Assembly (NCBI GenBank): GCA_030630065.1
Contig: DAOVNU010000031.1
Location: 1-7,467, forward strand
Source: a bacterium
GTDB lineage: Bacteria > Ratteibacteria > UBA8468
Direction: 5' to 3'
Length of the DNA: 7,467 nucleotides
The notes under the pieces were generated by a model. The model had not been told where the DNA came from. It worked only from the letters and a program-made list of their open reading frames with translations, and made no database searches. Shown here piece by piece: positions 5,581 to 7,467 of this stretch; the stretch's first letter is position 1, and every line of letters starts with the position of its first letter. A program made the position numbers and the translations under genes.

Positions 5581-7016
5581 AAATTATCTTTGAGAAAAGT
5601 GTCAAAGGGAGGAGAGCAGCGAGATTTAATTCTGATGTCCCGATTTCTCCAAAATTGCCAGATAATCTGAAAAAAGAAAAACAGGCAGAATTACCGGAGT
5701 TGGCCGAGATAGATATAATTCGCCATTTCACGAATCTTTCCCGGAACAACTTTGGTGTGGACAACAATTTCTATCCTCTTGGCTCTTGCACGATGAAATA
5801 CAATCCCAAATTAGGCGAAATAATCGCCAGAGATGAGAGATTTTCTGGTTTGCATCCTATTCTTCCTCAGCTTCCCGAAGGGAATCTTCTCACTCAAGGT
5901 GCTTTAGAGGTAATCTACGAAACAGGAAGATTGCTCTCTGAAATTACCGGAATGGATGAATTTACCACTCAGCCATTGGCCGGTGCTCATGGTGAATTAA
6001 CCGGAATGATGATTGTTTCCGCCTACCATAAGAAGAAAAGAAATAAAAAGACAAGGGTAATCATTCCTGATTCTGCCCATGGGACGAATCCGGCAAGTTC
6101 CGCTATCTGTGGCTATGAGGTAACAACCATTCCCACGAATAAAAATGGGGTGATGGATATCAAAAAATTTAAAAAGGAACTTAATAATGAAATAGCTGCC
6201 GTAATGCTTACCTGTCCTAATACTTTGGGTCTTTTTAATTCCGATATTGGAAAAATCTGTAAAATGGCACATTCTATGGATGCTTTAATGTATTATGACG
6301 GAGCAAACCTTAATGCGATTCTGGGTAAATGCAGACCCGGGGATATCGGTTTTGACATTGTTCATCTTAATCTGCATAAGACATTTGCTACTCCACACGG
6401 TGGTGGTGGTCCAGGAGCAGGACCTGTCGGAGTGAAGGAAAGTTTAAGAAAATTTCTCCCTATTTCCCAGGTGGTTAAAGGTTCCGACGGCAAATATTTC
6501 CTGAATTATAATCAACAAGATTCTATCGGTTACCTTGCTCCCTTCTACGGGAATTTTGCGGTGATTCTCAAGGCCTATATCTATCTTCTCACGCTGGGTA
6601 AGGAAGGGCTGATTAAGGTTGCCGAAAATGCTGTTCTTAATGCCAATTACCTTCTTGCTCAATTAAAAAAACATTATCACTTGCCCTATGACAGAACCTG
6701 CATGCATGAGTTTGTCATCTCGGCTAAAAGACAAAAGGAAAAAGGGGTGAGAACGTTGGACGTTGCCAAAAGATTGCTTGATTTTGGCTTTCATCCTCCC
6801 ACTATCTATTTTCCGTTAATTGTGGAAGAAGCGATGATGATTGAACCAACCGAGACCGAATCCAAAGAAACCTTAGATAATTTTGCCGAAGCGATGATTA
6901 AAATTGCCAGAGAGGTGGAGGAGAATCCTAAAGTAGTAAAGACCGCTCCGCATAATTTGCTTATCTCGCGTTTAGATGAAGTCAAAGCCGCCAGAGAGTT
7001 GAACTTAAGATGGTAA
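5577..7016 (+). CDS. gcvPB: Glycine dehydrogenase (decarboxylating) subunit 2, PLP-binding
   Basis: This is the C-terminal half of the split P-protein and carries the pyridoxal-phosphate site. The cofactor lysine is K268 in HLNLHKTF (263-270), followed by the glycine-rich loop ATPHGGGGPGAGPVGV (271-286). Other family signatures are FYPLGSCTMKYNPK (65-78), QPLAGAHGE (132-140), DSAHGTNPASS (165-175) and the C-terminal YFPLIVEEAMMIEPTETES (411-429). At 479 codons it has the usual length. The start is GTG 5577, preceded by AAAGGA (5565-5570) at 6 bases, and it overlaps the gcvPA stop in a GTGA junction. This implies translational coupling and equal subunit output. All signatures are intact. Confidence 0.97.
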   Translation: MKIIFEKSVKGRRAARFNSDVPISPKLPDNLKKEKQAELPELAEIDIIRHFTNLSRNNFGVDNNFYPLGSCTMKYNPKLGEIIARDERFSGLHPILPQLPEGNLLTQGALEVIYETGRLLSEITGMDEFTTQPLAGAHGELTGMMIVSAYHKKKRNKKTRVIIPDSAHGTNPASSAICGYEVTTIPTNKNGVMDIKKFKKELNNEIAAVMLTCPNTLGLFNSDIGKICKMAHSMDALMYYDGANLNAILGKCRPGDIGFDIVHLNLHKTFATPHGGGGPGAGPVGVKESLRKFLPISQVVKGSDGKYFLNYNQQDSIGYLAPFYGNFAVILKAYIYLLTLGKEGLIKVAENAVLNANYLLAQLKKHYHLPYDRTCMHEFVISAKRQKEKGVRTLDVAKRLLDFGFHPPTIYFPLIVEEAMMIEPTETESKETLDNFAEAMIKIAREVEENPKVVKTAPHNLLISRLDEVKAARELNLRW

Positions 7017-7017
7017 A

Positions 7018-7467
7018 ATGAAAAAGATTGGAATTTTAGGTGGGTTGGGACCGGAATCAACCGTTGCTTATTATGAGTACATCACCCGTAAGTACTACGA
7101 AAAATATGGCAATTATCGATATCCGGAGATAATTATTTATAGTGTCAGTTTTGAAGAGTTTATTGATCAAGAGTATAAAATGGCAGATAAAGTAAAAAAT
7201 GCTATTATGAGTTTGCACAAAGCCGGAGCCGATTTTGTGGTGGCGGCTTGTAATTCGGTCCATATCGTTTATGAGCAGGTAGTGGATGAAATACCTATCC
7301 CCTGGATTAGCATCATTGATGCTGCCGCTGAAGAGATTCAAAAAGAACATCTCAAAAAAGTGGGTCTTTTGGGCACCATTTTCACGATGAGTAAGGATTT
7401 CTACAAAAAAGGGCTCTTTAAACAGGGAATTGAAGCGATTACCCCTGATGCAGATGACCAGAAGAGA
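7018..7467 (+). CDS. Aspartate/glutamate racemase family protein, N-terminal part
   Basis: An open frame of 150 codons starts at ATG 7018, one base after the gcvPB stop, and runs off the window. The N-terminus MKKIGILGGLGPESTVAYY (1-19) is the phosphate/carboxylate-binding start typical of cofactor-independent aspartate racemases and related amino acid racemases. The first catalytic cysteine is C78 in AACNSVH, and VGLLGTIFTM (115-124) begins the second lobe. The second catalytic cysteine would be beyond the edge, so activity cannot be judged. The substrate (aspartate, glutamate or another amino acid) cannot be told from this part. Only a weak purine run precedes the ATG, so it may be translated by coupling to gcvPB. 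It appears to be in the glycine operon, but a metabolic reason is not obvious. Confidence 0.88.
   Translation, partial: MKKIGILGGLGPESTVAYYEYITRKYYEKYGNYRYPEIIIYSVSFEEFIDQEYKMADKVKNAIMSLHKAGADFVVAACNSVHIVYEQVVDEIPIPWISIIDAAAEEIQKEHLKKVGLLGTIFTMSKDFYKKGLFKQGIEAITPDADDQKR

Noticed and set aside
5997..6272. Minus-strand ORF within gcvPB
   Set aside because: Lies wholly antisense to a conserved gcvPB core and shows no family motif; the other minus-strand open frames inside the gcv genes are the same kind of shadow.
7057..7350. Minus-strand ORF opposite the racemase-like gene
   Set aside because: The plus strand encodes clear racemase motifs (GGLGPEST, AACNSVH, VGLLGTIFTM) through this stretch, so the minus reading is incidental.

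Overview
The window carries most of a glycine cleavage operon read entirely on the + strand. The organism is bacterial: a tandem glycine riboswitch with an intrinsic terminator precedes the operon, and P-protein is split into two subunits (GcvPA/GcvPB), as in many anaerobic, thermophilic and Gram-positive lineages. AT-rich coding sequence, TTG/GTG starts, a corrinoid methyltransferase of the MttB family and an unusual SHMT-GcvT fusion together suggest an uncultured anaerobe of a candidate phylum. That placement is inference and cannot be fixed from this window.

Layout: (1) positions 1-456, C-terminal part of an MttB-family methyltransferase; (2) 457-687, promoter, two glycine aptamers and a terminator hairpin ending just before the next start codon; (3) 688-3696, one 1002-codon ORF joining a full serine hydroxymethyltransferase, a partial GcvT/YgfZ-like module and a complete GcvT, with a G/C-rich palindrome read in frame at the last junction; (4) gcvH, probably starting at a non-standard ATT codon; (5) 4077-4251, a 175-base gap holding a GC-rich, apparently structured RNA of unrecognised class that runs up to the gcvPA start codon; (6) gcvPA and gcvPB, overlapping by four bases; (7) from 7018 to the window end, an aspartate/glutamate racemase-family gene cut by the edge.

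How the genes work together: GcvPA/PB decarboxylates glycine and loads the aminomethyl group on lipoyl-GcvH. GcvT releases ammonia and makes methylene-tetrahydrofolate. SHMT can use that methylene-THF with a second glycine to make serine. Fusing SHMT to GcvT would put producer and consumer of methylene-THF in one polypeptide, under a glycine-responsive switch. The L-protein (lipoamide dehydrogenase) is not in the window.

The least explained element is the RNA-like segment before gcvPA. Its 3' part can pair either with a distant upstream segment, closing a domain of about 130 bases, or with the bases covering the gcvPA ATG. No Shine-Dalgarno lies in the usual place before this start. It may be a cis-regulatory RNA or an inserted structured element; I could not assign it to a known class.
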